NCBI GenBank assembly: GCA_963838795.1 | Contig: CAWISL010000010.1 | Location: forward strand, 124,001 to 188,000 | DNA from: JAIBJN01 sp963838795 | GTDB taxonomy: Bacteria > Actinomycetota > Thermoleophilia > Gaiellales > Gaiellaceae | Length of the DNA: 64,000 nucleotides | Direction: 5' to 3' | Part shown: piece by piece, positions 56,521 to 64,000 of the stretch | How positions within the stretch are numbered: the first letter of the stretch is position 1 | Layout: every line of letters starts with the position of its first letter | Notes under the pieces: generated by a model | Told to the model about the DNA's origin: nothing | Seen by the model: the letters and a program-made list of their open reading frames with translations, nothing else | Databases searched by the model: none | Made by a program: the position numbers and the translations under genes

Positions 56521-57429
56521 GTGCTGGAGCGCATGACCGACGAGGAGTTCCGCGCCTACGTCCAGGAGGGTGGCCAGGTCGAGGTCAACGACCCGCTGCC
56601 GGAGGACTACCGCAAGGCGCTCGTCAAGTTCATCGAGATGCACGGGAACTCGGAGCTCATGGGCGTCCTCCCCGAGCGCGAGTGGATCCTGCGGGCGCCG
56701 ACGCTCCAGCGGAAGCTCGCCCTCACCGCGAAGGTGCAGGACGAGGTAGGCCACGGCCAGCTCATCTACCGGGTCGTCGAGGACCTCGGCAAGCAGCGCG
56801 AGGCGTGCTTCGACGACCTCGTCGCCGGGAGGACGAAGTTCCACAACGTCTTCCACTACCCGACCAAGACCTGGGGGGACGTGGGCGTGATCGCCTGGCT
56901 GGTCGACGCGGCGGCGATCATCTCTCAGAAGGCGCTCCTCAAGTGCTCGTACGCGCCGTACGCGCGGATCATGAAGAAGATCTGCTGGGAGGAGTCGTTC
57001 CACATCCTCCACGGCCGCGACGTTGTGCTGACGATGATGACCGGCACGGACGAGCAGCGGGAGCTCGTGCAGGAGGCGCTCGACCGCTGGTGGGGCCCGC
57101 TCATGCAGTTCCACGGCAACCCGATCCCGGCCGAGAACGACCCCATGTACCAGTGGCGGATCAAGAGCCAGGCCAACGAGGAAGCCCGCCAGCAGTTCCT
57201 CGACGGGTACGTGCCGCAGATCTGGGAGCTCGGCCTCACCGTGCCGGACGCGGCGCTTCGGAAGGACGAGGCGACCGGCCTCTGGCACTACGCGGAGCCC
57301 GACTGGGACGAGCTCAAGTGGGTCGTCACCGGTCACGGCCCCGAGACGGAGCGGCGATTGGGCCTCCGGCGCGCATCGCGCGAGGAGACGGCCTGGGTTC
57401 GCCGGGCAGTCCTCGCCGACGCGGCGTGA
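56521..57429 (+). CDS. paaA: Ring-1,2-phenylacetyl-CoA epoxidase catalytic subunit PaaA
   Basis: PaaA is the di-iron subunit that epoxidises the ring of phenylacetyl-CoA. The 302-residue product has LVKFIEMHGNSELMGVLPEREWI, then AKVQDEVGHGQLIYRVVEDLG (first E-x2-H iron site) and ICWEESFHILHGRDVV (second E-x2-H), plus FHNVFHYPTKTWGDVGVIAWLVDAAAI. The GTG at 56521, with GGGAGG just before, is the likely start; ATG 56533 is the alternative. It leads a tightly overlapping paaABCD operon. Confidence 0.95.
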   Translation: MLERMTDEEFRAYVQEGGQVEVNDPLPEDYRKALVKFIEMHGNSELMGVLPEREWILRAPTLQRKLALTAKVQDEVGHGQLIYRVVEDLGKQREACFDDLVAGRTKFHNVFHYPTKTWGDVGVIAWLVDAAAIISQKALLKCSYAPYARIMKKICWEESFHILHGRDVVLTMMTGTDEQRELVQEALDRWWGPLMQFHGNPIPAENDPMYQWRIKSQANEEARQQFLDGYVPQIWELGLTVPDAALRKDEATGLWHYAEPDWDELKWVVTGHGPETERRLGLRRASREETAWVRRAVLADAA

Positions 57430-57704
57430 TCTGGGAGGTCTTCCGCCAGGAACGCGAGGGTCAGCCGTTCCAGCACGGCGGCTCGCTCGAGGCGCCGAAC
57501 CGTGAGTTCGCGGAGGCCTACGCGGTCGAGTTCTACAGCCGCCGCGCCGAGTCGGTCTCGCTCTGGGTCGTCCCGCGCGAGGAGATCCTCGAGATCGACG
57601 ATCCCTACGTCGCCGACGTCTTCGACCGCGACTACCGGCGCGTCGACGGCTATTCGCTCAAGGTCAAGCTTCGGGAGGCTCGTGAACGCGCAGGCCCCGC
57701 CTAG
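57426..57704 (+). CDS. paaB: Phenylacetyl-CoA epoxidase subunit PaaB
   Basis: The 92-residue protein matches the small PaaB subunit: WEVFRQEREGQPFQHGGSLEAPN, then AEAYAVEFYSRRAESVSLWVVPREEIL. PaaB bridges PaaA and PaaC in the complex. The GTG at 57426 overlaps the paaA stop (GTGA). It overlaps paaC by 23 nt. Confidence 0.95.
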   Translation: MIWEVFRQEREGQPFQHGGSLEAPNREFAEAYAVEFYSRRAESVSLWVVPREEILEIDDPYVADVFDRDYRRVDGYSLKVKLREARERAGPA

Positions 57705-58341
57705 CTTCCTGGTCGAGACCGTCCTCGCCTATGCCGACGACGAGCTCGTCCTCGGCTGGCGGGACTCGGAATGGACCGGGGTCGCCCCTTTCCTCGAGGA
57801 GGATGTCGCCTTCTCCTCGATCGCGCAGGGCGAGATCGGCCACGCCCGGGCCCTGTACGAGCTCGCGGCCGGGGTGGTCGGCGGGGACGCGGACGCCCTC
57901 GCCTTCGACCGTGGCCTTCAGGACTATTGTTGCGCGCCCTTCGTCGAGCTCCCGCTGGTCGGGGACTGGGCGGCGACGATCGCGCGCCACTGGCTCTACG
58001 AGACTGCCGACGCCATCCGGGTCGCGACCCTCATGGAGTCGGACTGGCCCGAGCTCGCCGGCCTCGCGGCGAAGATGGACCGCGAGGAGGCTTATCACCG
58101 CATGCACGCCCAGATGTGGCGCGACAAGCTGCCCGGCGAGGCGCGCTTCGAAGCGGCGGTCGAACGGCTCTGGCCCTACGCTCTCGGCGTCCTCGAGCCG
58201 GAGCAGCGCGGGCGCCTGGCCGAGCTCGTCGGGCGCGACGAGGTCGAGCCGGTCGAGCGTGGCTCCCACGTCGACGGCTTCGCGGCCCTGCACGAGGAGA
58301 TGACGATGGTGCGCCGCTCGGTACCGGGTGCGCAATGGTGA
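57682..58341 (+). CDS. paaC: Phenylacetyl-CoA epoxidase structural subunit PaaC
   Basis: The 219-residue protein is a ferritin-like helical partner of PaaA: LAYADDELVLGWRDSEWTGVAPFLEEDVAFSSIAQGEIGHARALYELA, then YETADAIRVATLMESDWPELAGLAAKMDREEAYHRMHAQMW. PaaC usually lacks a working metal site and stabilises PaaA. The GTG at 57682 has GGGAGG 3 nt upstream. It is slightly shorter than typical PaaC (about 250). Confidence 0.93.
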   Translation: MNAQAPPSFLVETVLAYADDELVLGWRDSEWTGVAPFLEEDVAFSSIAQGEIGHARALYELAAGVVGGDADALAFDRGLQDYCCAPFVELPLVGDWAATIARHWLYETADAIRVATLMESDWPELAGLAAKMDREEAYHRMHAQMWRDKLPGEARFEAAVERLWPYALGVLEPEQRGRLAELVGRDEVEPVERGSHVDGFAALHEEMTMVRRSVPGAQW

Positions 58342-58820
58342 CCGCCGAAACGGTCTGGAAGGCGCTGGCCGACGTTCCCGACCCTGAGATCCCGGTGATC
58401 TCGGTGGTCGATCTCGGCGTCGTCCGCGAGGTCGAAGTGGACGGCAATCGGGTGCGCGTCGAGTTCACGCCGACATTCCTGGGCTGCCCGGCGCAGGAGG
58501 TCATGCGCGCCCAGATGGCCCAGGTCGTCCGGGCCCTCGGCGCCGAGCCGGAGATCGACGTGGTCCTCGACGACTCGTGGTCGACCGACCGCATCACGCA
58601 GGAGGGCCGCCGCAAACTGGAGGAGTCCGGCTTCGCGCCGCCGCATTCCCGCTCGGCCGCCGCTCCGACCCTGGTGCAGCTGGACGCCCGTGCGTTCCGC
58701 TGCCCGTACTGCGGCTCGACGGACACGAAGCTGGAGAACATCTTCGGCCCGACGCCGTGCCGGTCGATCCGCTACTGCGAGAGCTGCCGCCAGCCGTTCG
58801 AGCAGTTCAAGACAATCTAG
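58335..58820 (+). CDS. paaD: PaaD, assembly factor of the phenylacetyl-CoA epoxidase
   Basis: The 161-residue protein has a MIP18/SufT-like domain (VPDPEIPVISVVDLGVVREVEVDGNRVRVEFTPTFLGCPAQEVM). A C-terminal zinc ribbon follows, CPYCGSTDTKLENIFGPTPCRSIRYCESCRQPFEQF. PaaD is needed for metal/cluster maturation. It overlaps paaC by 7 nt. No paaE reductase follows, so electrons must come from elsewhere in the genome. Confidence 0.93.
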   Translation: MVTAETVWKALADVPDPEIPVISVVDLGVVREVEVDGNRVRVEFTPTFLGCPAQEVMRAQMAQVVRALGAEPEIDVVLDDSWSTDRITQEGRRKLEESGFAPPHSRSAAAPTLVQLDARAFRCPYCGSTDTKLENIFGPTPCRSIRYCESCRQPFEQFKTI

Positions 58821-59220
58821 CATTCTCGCTCAACCATGCGGGTTAGTGGGCCGCTTGCTAACGAGACGCTAACGAACGAGGGGTGGGGGTGCTAGGCCGC
58901 CGTGTCCTTCGAGGTAACCCCCGCCCCCGGGGCGGTCCGCGGTCGCGACACGCCGCAGGCGCTTCACGTCGGAGAGCCAGACGACGAAGAGCTGGCAAAT
59001 CGGTCGACGTCCTTTCCACCGAAAAGGCTGCGATCTCCGCGGGGTTCTCACGGAGATGGCGCGTCCTGGCCAATCGTGGATTCATGCGGATTTCGGTGGC
59101 TCGACATGCCCGCCGATCCCGATGACGGGAGAGGGTTTCCGGATTCGCCGGCTTGCCCTCGTGGTCGGCTATGCGGCTGGGTACGAGCTGCCGCATACAG
59201 GAACAGGAGCGCGAACTGCG
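58821..59220. other. 400-nt gap without a convincing gene; candidate paa terminator
   Basis: GGGGTGGGGGT (58880-58890) can pair with ACCCCCGCCCC (58917-58927), an 11-bp stem with one G-U pair and a 26-nt loop, about 60 nt past paaD; it may end the paa transcript. Just before it, GCTAACGA occurs twice 11 nt apart (58857, 58868), like a direct-repeat binding site. The short frames here have Arg/Pro/Gly-rich translations and no ribosome sites, so none is called. Confidence 0.45.
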
Positions 59221-59787
59221 TCATCGCTGCGCGGCGGGCCGAGCGGGCTCGTCGGGGGTCGAGAACACCATGATGAAGCGGGTGGTCGAGCGTTTCGGGT
59301 TGCGGTAGGCGTGTGCGGTGGCTGCGTCGAACCATGCGCTGTCGCCGGCGCTCAGGCTGATGGTCTCATGACCGACGTCGAGGTCGAGGATGCCGGCCGT
59401 TACGCTGAGGAGTTCGACGCTTCCAGGGCGGTGCGGCTTGCTTTCGTACACCTCGCCGGGTTTCAGCGTCCATGACCACAGCTCGAGCGGACCGTGGCTG
59501 AGGAGCAGCGTGCAGGTTCCCCCTCGCGGTCCGTCCCAAAGTTGCAGCGTTTCGCTGGCAGGACGTACACCGACAGTCGCCGCTGGCTGCTCTGGAAGGA
59601 GCTCGCTCAGAGTCACCTCGAACGCGTCTGCGAGGCGTAGCAACGTGCCGATGCTCGGGTTTGCTTGCGCCTGTTCCATCTGCACGATGAGTCGGCGGCT
59701 TATGCCGCTTCGGGCGGCGAGTTCGTTGAGCGTCCACGACTGCTCGGTCCGGAGACGGTGAACCGTCTGAGCGATCGTGACGGCCAC
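59221..59787 (-). CDS. XRE-family regulator with C-terminal cupin domain
   Basis: The 188-residue protein has an N-terminal XRE helix-turn-helix (VHRLRTEQSWTLNELAARSGISRRLIVQMEQAQANPSIGTLLRLADAFEVTLSELL). Its C-terminal cupin has LKPGEVYESKPHRPGSVELLSVTAGILDLDVGHETISLSAGDSAWFDAATAHAYRN. The cupin holds the ligand. The true start is the GTG at 59787, with AGGAG 9 nt upstream; the longer frame is noise. Such regulators often control amino-acid or polyamine use. It is divergent from the orphan LivH permease, its likely target. Confidence 0.85.
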   Translation of the reverse strand: MAVTIAQTVHRLRTEQSWTLNELAARSGISRRLIVQMEQAQANPSIGTLLRLADAFEVTLSELLPEQPAATVGVRPASETLQLWDGPRGGTCTLLLSHGPLELWSWTLKPGEVYESKPHRPGSVELLSVTAGILDLDVGHETISLSAGDSAWFDAATAHAYRNPKRSTTRFIMVFSTPDEPARPAAQR

Positions 59788-59824
59788 TCGGTTGTACTCC
59801 TCTTGACCCCGCGCGGGCCCCGCG

Positions 59825-59850
59825 TGCATTATTTTGCATTCTATCGTGCA
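59825..59850 (-). promoter_or_regulatory. AT-rich promoter region of the XRE-cupin gene
   Basis: This is one of the few AT-rich patches in the window. TGCA occurs at 59825, 59835 and 59847, and TAGAAT on the minus strand (59839-59844) is a good -10 box. The spaced TGCA repeats could be an operator for autoregulation. Confidence 0.4.
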
Positions 59851-59899
59851 GCGAGGAGCCGCCAGCCACTGGGGCGGTGATCGGCGCGGGGGCGCGTCG

Positions 59900-60022
59900 A
59901 TGAGGGCTCGCCGCTGCGTCGTGACCATCGGCGACGACGTCGACGCTGACGCAGCCCCCATGGGCGCGGGGCTGACGAGCATCCTCGCGCTTTGCGGGAC
60001 GACCGCGCAGGAGGGTGTGTGA
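59900..60022 (+). pseudogene. HAD-superfamily hydrolase remnant
   Basis: The 40-codon frame reads VVTIGDDVDADAAPMGAGL, then TSILALCGTTAQEG. This is the pattern of the last conserved block of NagD/HAD-IIA phosphatases (x-I-GDD-x-x-[TA]D-x-x-x-[AG]-x-x-AGL-x-[TS]-I-L-x-x-x-G-x-T). Nothing upstream provides the rest of the domain. It looks like a decayed or truncated gene end at the edge of the transferred segment. Confidence 0.35.
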
Positions 60023-60087
60023 AGCGTCGCGTTGCGCCCCAATGTGGGCGTCGCGAGCCTCGCCCCGCTTGTCGGAGACCGCGAGCA

Positions 60088-61173
60088 GTGAGGCGATTGC
60101 TTGCGGAGCGGCGATTGCGGGCGACCGGGCCGTCCGCCGAACGCAACCGACGAAGGGGCAGTCGACTCGCGAGGATCACTAAACCGCGCTCGGTCGGGGC
60201 AGCGTTAGTCGGTGGTGCGGTCGTGGTCTGGTTCGTCGGCAATTTGGCGGCCAGCCCTTCGTCGTTCGTGTTTCTCTTGTTTGTCGGTGTGACTAATGGC
60301 GCGATATACGCCCTGGTCGCACTCGGCTTTACGTTGTCGTACCAGCTGATCGGCCTGATCAACCTTCCCCAAGGTTTCGTCGTTGTAAGCGGTGCCGCCT
60401 TGTGCGCCTATTTGCTCGACGCCGCTGGCGTGAATGAGGGCAGTAGTTTCGCCGGGGTCGCGCTCGCGGTCCTGATCACGCTTCTCCTCGTTATGGGTTT
60501 GTGTGGGTTACTTAGCGCCGCAATCGAGATCGTCGCCTACCGACCTCTAAGCAACGCGCCGCGCCTATCGAGACTCGTGACCGCAGTAGGGGTTCTATTT
60601 ATCCTGGAGAACATCATCCTCGTTTGGACAGGAGGGGCACCCATCACGCTTCCAGTTCTGCTTCCACGGGGAACCGTGTTCAGCGTGATGGGGGTTGCAT
60701 ACACTTTGGATAAGTTAGTAGTTCTAATTAGCGCGGGTCTTGTTCTCGCGGGCCTGTATTTCGGACTACAACGAACCAAGGGCGGCAAATCAATTCGGGC
60801 TGTTAGTCAAGATTACATCGGCGCCCAGCTCGTGGGCATCAATGCCGCCCGTACCGTCACGCTCGGGTTCTTCGTTGCCGGCGCGCTTGCGGGCGCTGGC
60901 GGGGAACTCTACGCTCTTTACTTCACGGTGGTGACTTGGGATCATGCGCTTCGCCTGACCTTGATCGCGTTTACCGCCGTAGTCCTTGGCGGGATCGAGA
61001 GTTTGGTTGGTGCGGTGATTGGCGCGATGATTATCGGGATCACCGAAAGCTTCGCGAATGGGTTCACGTGGTACTCACCTGGGAGCGACTGGACGCTGTC
61101 GGTCGTGCTTTCGATCATGATTATCCTGCTCGCCGTTCGACCAGAGGGATTACTCGGGAAGAACCAAGCGTAA
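60088..61173 (+). CDS. Orphan branched-chain amino-acid ABC transporter permease (LivH type)
   Basis: The product is 361 residues from GTG 60088, with about eight membrane helices. LivH motifs are present: LLFVGVTNGAIYALVALGFTLSYQLIGLINLPQGFVV, RLVTAVGVLFILENI, SIRAVSQDYIGAQLVGINAARTVTLGFFVAGALAGAGGELYALYF and LIAFTAVVLGGIESLVGAVIGAMIIGI (the ATPase-contact EAA-like loop). The first 30-40 residues are Arg-rich and may not be real; translation could begin near 60180. Codon use differs sharply from neighbours, with ATA, TTA, TTG, CTA and AGT common. No LivM, LivF, LivG or binding protein is beside it. It is probably transferred. Confidence 0.82.
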   Translation: MRRLLAERRLRATGPSAERNRRRGSRLARITKPRSVGAALVGGAVVVWFVGNLAASPSSFVFLLFVGVTNGAIYALVALGFTLSYQLIGLINLPQGFVVVSGAALCAYLLDAAGVNEGSSFAGVALAVLITLLLVMGLCGLLSAAIEIVAYRPLSNAPRLSRLVTAVGVLFILENIILVWTGGAPITLPVLLPRGTVFSVMGVAYTLDKLVVLISAGLVLAGLYFGLQRTKGGKSIRAVSQDYIGAQLVGINAARTVTLGFFVAGALAGAGGELYALYFTVVTWDHALRLTLIAFTAVVLGGIESLVGAVIGAMIIGITESFANGFTWYSPGSDWTLSVVLSIMIILLAVRPEGLLGKNQA

Positions 61174-61522
61174 GGTCGCCTGAAGTTGTGTCTTCCACGG
61201 CCTTCCAGTAAACCTCCTCCGCCTCCCGATGGGCGAGCAGCGCCTCGCGCACGTGCTGCCAGAACCGTGCCAACGCGTCTTCAATCTGCTCGATGAACTC
61301 CTCGTCGTCGCGGGAGACGGCCTGCCCGAGATGGAAGCGGGGAAGCTTCGTGTCCCAGCCTCCCTCCCGTGCGTGGGCGACGTTACGAAAGATGCCGGCG
61401 AAGTCGCGCAGGCCGTCCCGTCGATGCTCGAGCGCCTCGGCGGTCTCCTCGAGCTCTCGCACGGGCACGGCTTCGAGCGAGGCGAGCGCCTCCGCCAGGT
61501 GCCGGTCGATGGCATCGCTCAC
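61121..61522 (-). CDS. Hypothetical helical protein with replaced C terminus
   Basis: The 133-residue frame starts at a GTG (61522). It is charged and helical up to about residue 113 (ALASLEAVPVRELEETAEALEHRRDGLRDFAGIFRNVAH, DDEEFIEQIEDALARFWQHVREALLAHREAEEVYWKAVED). The last about 20 residues (TTSGDLTLGSSRVIPLVERRAG) are read from the reverse complement of the livH end, with which it overlaps by 53 nt. The native C terminus was probably lost when the livH segment inserted. It may be non-functional. Confidence 0.5.
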   Translation of the reverse strand: MSDAIDRHLAEALASLEAVPVRELEETAEALEHRRDGLRDFAGIFRNVAHAREGGWDTKLPRFHLGQAVSRDDEEFIEQIEDALARFWQHVREALLAHREAEEVYWKAVEDTTSGDLTLGSSRVIPLVERRAG

Positions 61523-61530
61523 AAAGAGGC

Positions 61531-61561
61531 GGGCCCCGCTCCGCCGCGAAGAGCGGAGCCC
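61531..61561. terminator. Terminator hairpin after the LVIVD/PA protein gene
   Basis: GGGCCCCGCTC (61531-61541) and GAGCGGAGCCC (61551-61561) form an 11-bp stem with one mismatch and a 9-nt loop, just past the stop at 61574 on the minus strand. Confidence 0.6.
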
Positions 61562-61573
61562 GCTGAGGACCTT

Positions 61574-63355
61574 CTACGGGGCGGCCTGCCCCTTCGGCTT
61601 CACGATCCAAAGGCCGCTGCCCATGTCGCTGGCGAAGATGACCCCGTCGGACCGGATCGCCACGCCCCAGATCTCCGGGAACGGGAAGGTGCTCTCCGGT
61701 GCGTCTGGGACGAACTGCCCGACCATCCTGAGGTTGTCGTTCTTCCTCTTGCCGAGCCGCCCGAGGTCGATCGCGACGATGCCGTTCGTGTACCACGAGC
61801 TGTACGCCCGGTCGCCGGCCACCTCGGTGTTGTGGATCGACCAGTCACCTGGCGGCGCCGGGAGCGTGTGGACGTTCGCCGCCTTGTCGAACTTCGCGAC
61901 CTGCTCGCCTGTTTCCGCATCGAAGATGCGGAGGAAGCCCCATGACGGCTTGCGGGCCATCAGCCTGGCCTTGCCGGCCGCGACCATCCCGGCCGCCGTC
62001 TCGTGGTCGGCGAACAGCACCGGGATGCCAACCTCGGCGAAGTCGAACCACTGCGGTGACGTGTTCTCGGCCACGAAGTCGTGCACGACCGCGACCGCGC
62101 CGGCCGCCTCGGCGGCTGCTTCCTGGTCCGCCATGGCGCAGAGCGGATCCTCGGTCGTCCCGGGCGGGTCGAAGAACGGAACCGGCGTGTAGACGACCGC
62201 GATCTTCCCTGCCGTGTTACCCGGATAGTCGGCCGCGACACAGCCCTGCTCGGCCGCCATCACCACCTTGGCTCTGATCAGGTGCCTCTCCTCGAGCCAG
62301 AGCGGCGTGCCTCCCGGGCCCTCGGGCGCGACGCCGCTACCGCCCTTGAAGCCGATCTCCGCCGGCGTCCGCACGTCGAAGTCCTCGTCGTTCTGGAAGA
62401 TGAAGCTGCCCCGGCTGTTCTCGTAGGGCGTCATCGAGTGTGCATCGCCGTCCGCAGACGGCTCGAACGTCGTCCGCGTGAGCAGGACGGGATCCGTCAC
62501 GTCGCTGATGTCGAAGGTGAGGACGCCCAGGTCCCAATAGGACACGTAGGCCTTGGTCCCGTCCTCGCTCGCCCGGGCGCTGTGCCCGAACATGGAGCCG
62601 AAGCTGCCCTGGCCCCAGAACGGCCCGCGCGAGAACCCGTTCGCGCCGGCTCCCCAGTCAGCCGTCATGACCGGAAGGTTGGGGTTGGTCACGTCGACGA
62701 TCATGAAGTCGCCATGACCGGACGGGTCGAACCATTCGCTGAACGGATGCGCCAGAAGGGCATAGACACGGTCGCCCCGCTGGAAGAGGTCGAGCTCGTG
62801 GACGCCGCCCTGACCCGTGGCGACGCCGAACTCCGTCAGGAAGACTGGCGCGCTCGGATTCGTCACGTTCCAGAGCTGAAGCCCGAACTCCTGCGAGTCG
62901 AGGGCCGGGTCTTCGCCACAGCGCTGAATCCCGACACCCATCAGGTCTCCGCTGAAGAACGGAGTCGAGACCCGGCGGACGACCATGTCCTCGGCGCTCG
63001 TGCCTTCTCGGGCCGCGAGCGTTCCGATGAGCTGTGGATCTCTGAGGTTGCTGACGTCGAGGATCTTGACGCCGCGGCCGTTGCACGGATCTGCCCAGGT
63101 CCCGACGTAGGCGAAGTTCCCGTGCACCCAGACGTCACCGTTCGACTCGCTCAGGCCGAGATCGTTGTGCCCGAGCACCTTGAAGTTCCTCGTTCCGGAA
63201 CCGTCAGATGACCCTTGGCCGCCCCCCTGTCCGACATGGTGGGCGCCGAGCTTCTGCTTCACCACCTCATCGCCGGCGGGCGGCACTGCAAGCGCCGCAG
63301 GCGTTACGGCGAGCAGCACGCCGCAGACCGCGGCGAGAAACCATCGCTGGAGCAT
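61574..63355 (-). CDS. Large secreted LVIVD-repeat protein with inserted PA domain
   Basis: The 593-residue protein has a signal peptide (LQRWFLAAVCGVLLAVTPAALA). LVIVD-type beta-propeller units follow: VWVHGNFAYVGTWADPCNGRGVKILDVSNLRDPQLIG, GLQLWNVTNPSAPVFLTEFG, FMIVDVTNPNLPVM and VLTFDISDVTDPVLLTR. An inserted PA-like domain (KIAVVYTPVPFFDPPGTTEDPLCAMADQEAAAEAAGAVAVVHD...GIPVLFADHETAAGMV) lies around residues 390-460. The propeller closes with GIVAIDLGRLG and GVIFASDMGSGLWIV. It is probably extracellular, binding or presenting substrate. The ATG at 63355 has GGAGGGG upstream; the longer frame is discarded. Confidence 0.8.
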   Translation of the reverse strand: MLQRWFLAAVCGVLLAVTPAALAVPPAGDEVVKQKLGAHHVGQGGGQGSSDGSGTRNFKVLGHNDLGLSESNGDVWVHGNFAYVGTWADPCNGRGVKILDVSNLRDPQLIGTLAAREGTSAEDMVVRRVSTPFFSGDLMGVGIQRCGEDPALDSQEFGLQLWNVTNPSAPVFLTEFGVATGQGGVHELDLFQRGDRVYALLAHPFSEWFDPSGHGDFMIVDVTNPNLPVMTADWGAGANGFSRGPFWGQGSFGSMFGHSARASEDGTKAYVSYWDLGVLTFDISDVTDPVLLTRTTFEPSADGDAHSMTPYENSRGSFIFQNDEDFDVRTPAEIGFKGGSGVAPEGPGGTPLWLEERHLIRAKVVMAAEQGCVAADYPGNTAGKIAVVYTPVPFFDPPGTTEDPLCAMADQEAAAEAAGAVAVVHDFVAENTSPQWFDFAEVGIPVLFADHETAAGMVAAGKARLMARKPSWGFLRIFDAETGEQVAKFDKAANVHTLPAPPGDWSIHNTEVAGDRAYSSWYTNGIVAIDLGRLGKRKNDNLRMVGQFVPDAPESTFPFPEIWGVAIRSDGVIFASDMGSGLWIVKPKGQAAP

Positions 63356-63435
63356 GGAAGCCCCTCCCTTCCTCCCCCAAGTGACAACCGCGGCTATCAA
63401 ATCTCACTGCGTTCGGGAATGCAAGCACCCGGGAT

Positions 63436-63501
63436 GGCATGTCGGCAGGGGCTACCGGAGCAAACCTGCTCTCTCACGAGTGCAACGAGCTGAGACATGC
63501 C
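63436..63501. other. Possible structured RNA or DNA element
   Basis: GGCATGTC (63436-63443) and GACATGCC (63494-63501) form a perfect 8-bp outer stem. It encloses a GAGCA-AACC-TGCTC hairpin and a CTCA...TGAG stem, about 80 nt before the start of the secreted LVIVD/PA gene and divergent from the lipoprotein gene. It does not match a riboswitch class I know. Confidence 0.3.
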
Positions 63502-63612
63502 GATGACCTCGCTCCCGGTGGTGAGGGAGCGGTGTCACCAGCAGGGATCCGCTGAACGAGGCGACGTACGCAAAGAGGCCGACGCTGCCGCCGACTAGAC
63601 TCGCAGCTCGGG

Positions 63613-64000
63613 ATGAGAACGCCTCTGGGAACGCTCGCCGCTTGCCTCGTGCTGGCCACGGTCGCCTGTGGCGGGGGCGGGGGCGACGGCGACGAGTTCG
63701 TCTCCCAGGTGAACGCGATCTGCGCGGACTACGGGCCGAAGCTGGCGTTGATCCCGCCTCCGGCGGAGGCCAAGGACGAATGGGCCGCGGTCGGGGCCGA
63801 CATGGCCGACCTGCTCGAGGCGTCCGTGAACGAGCTGCGCCTGCTGGAGCCGCCCGAGAGCCTGAACGAGGGGTTCGCCGAGTGGCTCACGCTCCGAGAC
63901 GAGCTTGCGGCTGCGATGCGAGACGTTCAGACCGCGGGCGGGCTCCATGACGATGCCGGCCTCGAGGCCGGCCTTCAGCGAGCCGACTCGACGGTCGCCG
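63613..64000 (+). CDS. Putative lipoprotein, N-terminal part (cut by window edge)
   Basis: The ATG at 63613 starts a type II signal peptide (TPLGTLAACLVLATVACGGGG) with lipobox ATVAC. An acidic helical domain follows: EFVSQVNAICADYGPKLALIPPPAEAKDEWAAVGADMADLLEASVNELRLLEPPESLNEGFAEWLTLRDELAAAMRDV. The early Cys and helical bundle with a L-x-x-L-x-P-P-x-x motif recall small actinobacterial lipoproteins of unknown role. The frame is open to base 64000; the C terminus is outside the window. Confidence 0.7.
   Translation, partial: MRTPLGTLAACLVLATVACGGGGGDGDEFVSQVNAICADYGPKLALIPPPAEAKDEWAAVGADMADLLEASVNELRLLEPPESLNEGFAEWLTLRDELAAAMRDVQTAGGLHDDAGLEAGLQRADSTVA

Noticed and set aside
58869..59051. 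A 60-codon minus-strand frame in the gap after paaD
   Set aside because: It runs through the putative terminator hairpin, has no ribosome site and no recognisable motif.
1..64000. tRNA, rRNA, CRISPR arrays, prophage or replication origin
   Set aside because: No T-loop/acceptor patterns, spaced identical repeats, phage genes or DnaA-box clusters were seen when reading the intergenic regions. A tRNA and Rfam scan would settle it.

Overview
The window is a high-GC, gene-dense bacterial chromosome segment. It has many GTG/TTG starts, 4-nt ATGA/GTGA start-stop overlaps, a futalosine (mqn) menaquinone pathway, a split cytochrome b with a Rieske protein and a b-IV/cytochrome c fusion, tandem CHRD-domain secreted proteins and a paaABCD operon. 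This suits a deep-branching actinobacterium, perhaps Thermoleophilia-like; that placement is inference from gene content only. No rRNA, tRNA, CRISPR array, transposase or phage gene was recognised.

Layout. 1-12.4 kb: a surface-glycan locus with glycosyltransferases, two methyltransferases, three sulfotransferase genes (one partial, one fused to a glycosyltransferase) and two large unrecognised proteins. 12.4-18.3 kb: a seven-gene sulfur operon transcribed as FAD flavoprotein, fumarase alpha, fumarase beta, phosphosulfolactate synthase (ComA), APS reductase (cysH), APS kinase (cysC), ATP sulfurylase (sat). 18.4-28.5 kb: pilin-like protein, MFS transporter, rsgA with a 16-codon leader ORF, maleylacetate-reductase-like protein with a LysR regulator, DegT aminotransferase, DedA and a phosphodiester glycosidase. 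28.5-38.3 kb: a long quinone/respiration run (ubiD, Rieske, cytochrome b, b-IV/cyt c, ubiX, menG, polyprenyl synthase, mqnE, VOC protein, mqnA, mqnC). 38.3-43.7 kb: heme genes hemB-hemL with two small unknown genes, a degenerate M23 protein, a YmdB-like phosphodiesterase and three copies of a structured intergenic repeat. 43.7-51.9 kb: membrane glycosyltransferase-like proteins, GtrA, pcm, an alkaline-phosphatase-fold enzyme, a Clp-fold protease and two CHRD proteins. 51.9-58.8 kb: a branched-chain 2-oxoacid dehydrogenase operon with a lipid kinase and TetR regulator, divergent from paaABCD. 58.8-61.2 kb: a lower-GC patch with an XRE-cupin regulator, a HAD remnant and an orphan LivH permease that probably arrived by transfer. 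61.2-64 kb: a truncated gene, a large secreted LVIVD/PA-domain protein and the start of a lipoprotein.

How the parts connect. ATP sulfurylase and APS kinase can make PAPS for the adjacent sulfotransferases. The CysH here has the cysteines of an APS reductase, so it would not need PAPS. Its sulfite may feed ComA, since no sulfite reductase is present in the window. The quinone genes sit with the menaquinol-oxidising bc-type complex they serve. The most novel signal is a family of three ~165-172 bp intergenic elements whose paired outer arms differ between copies but stay complementary within each copy. One copy covers the hemL start codon.
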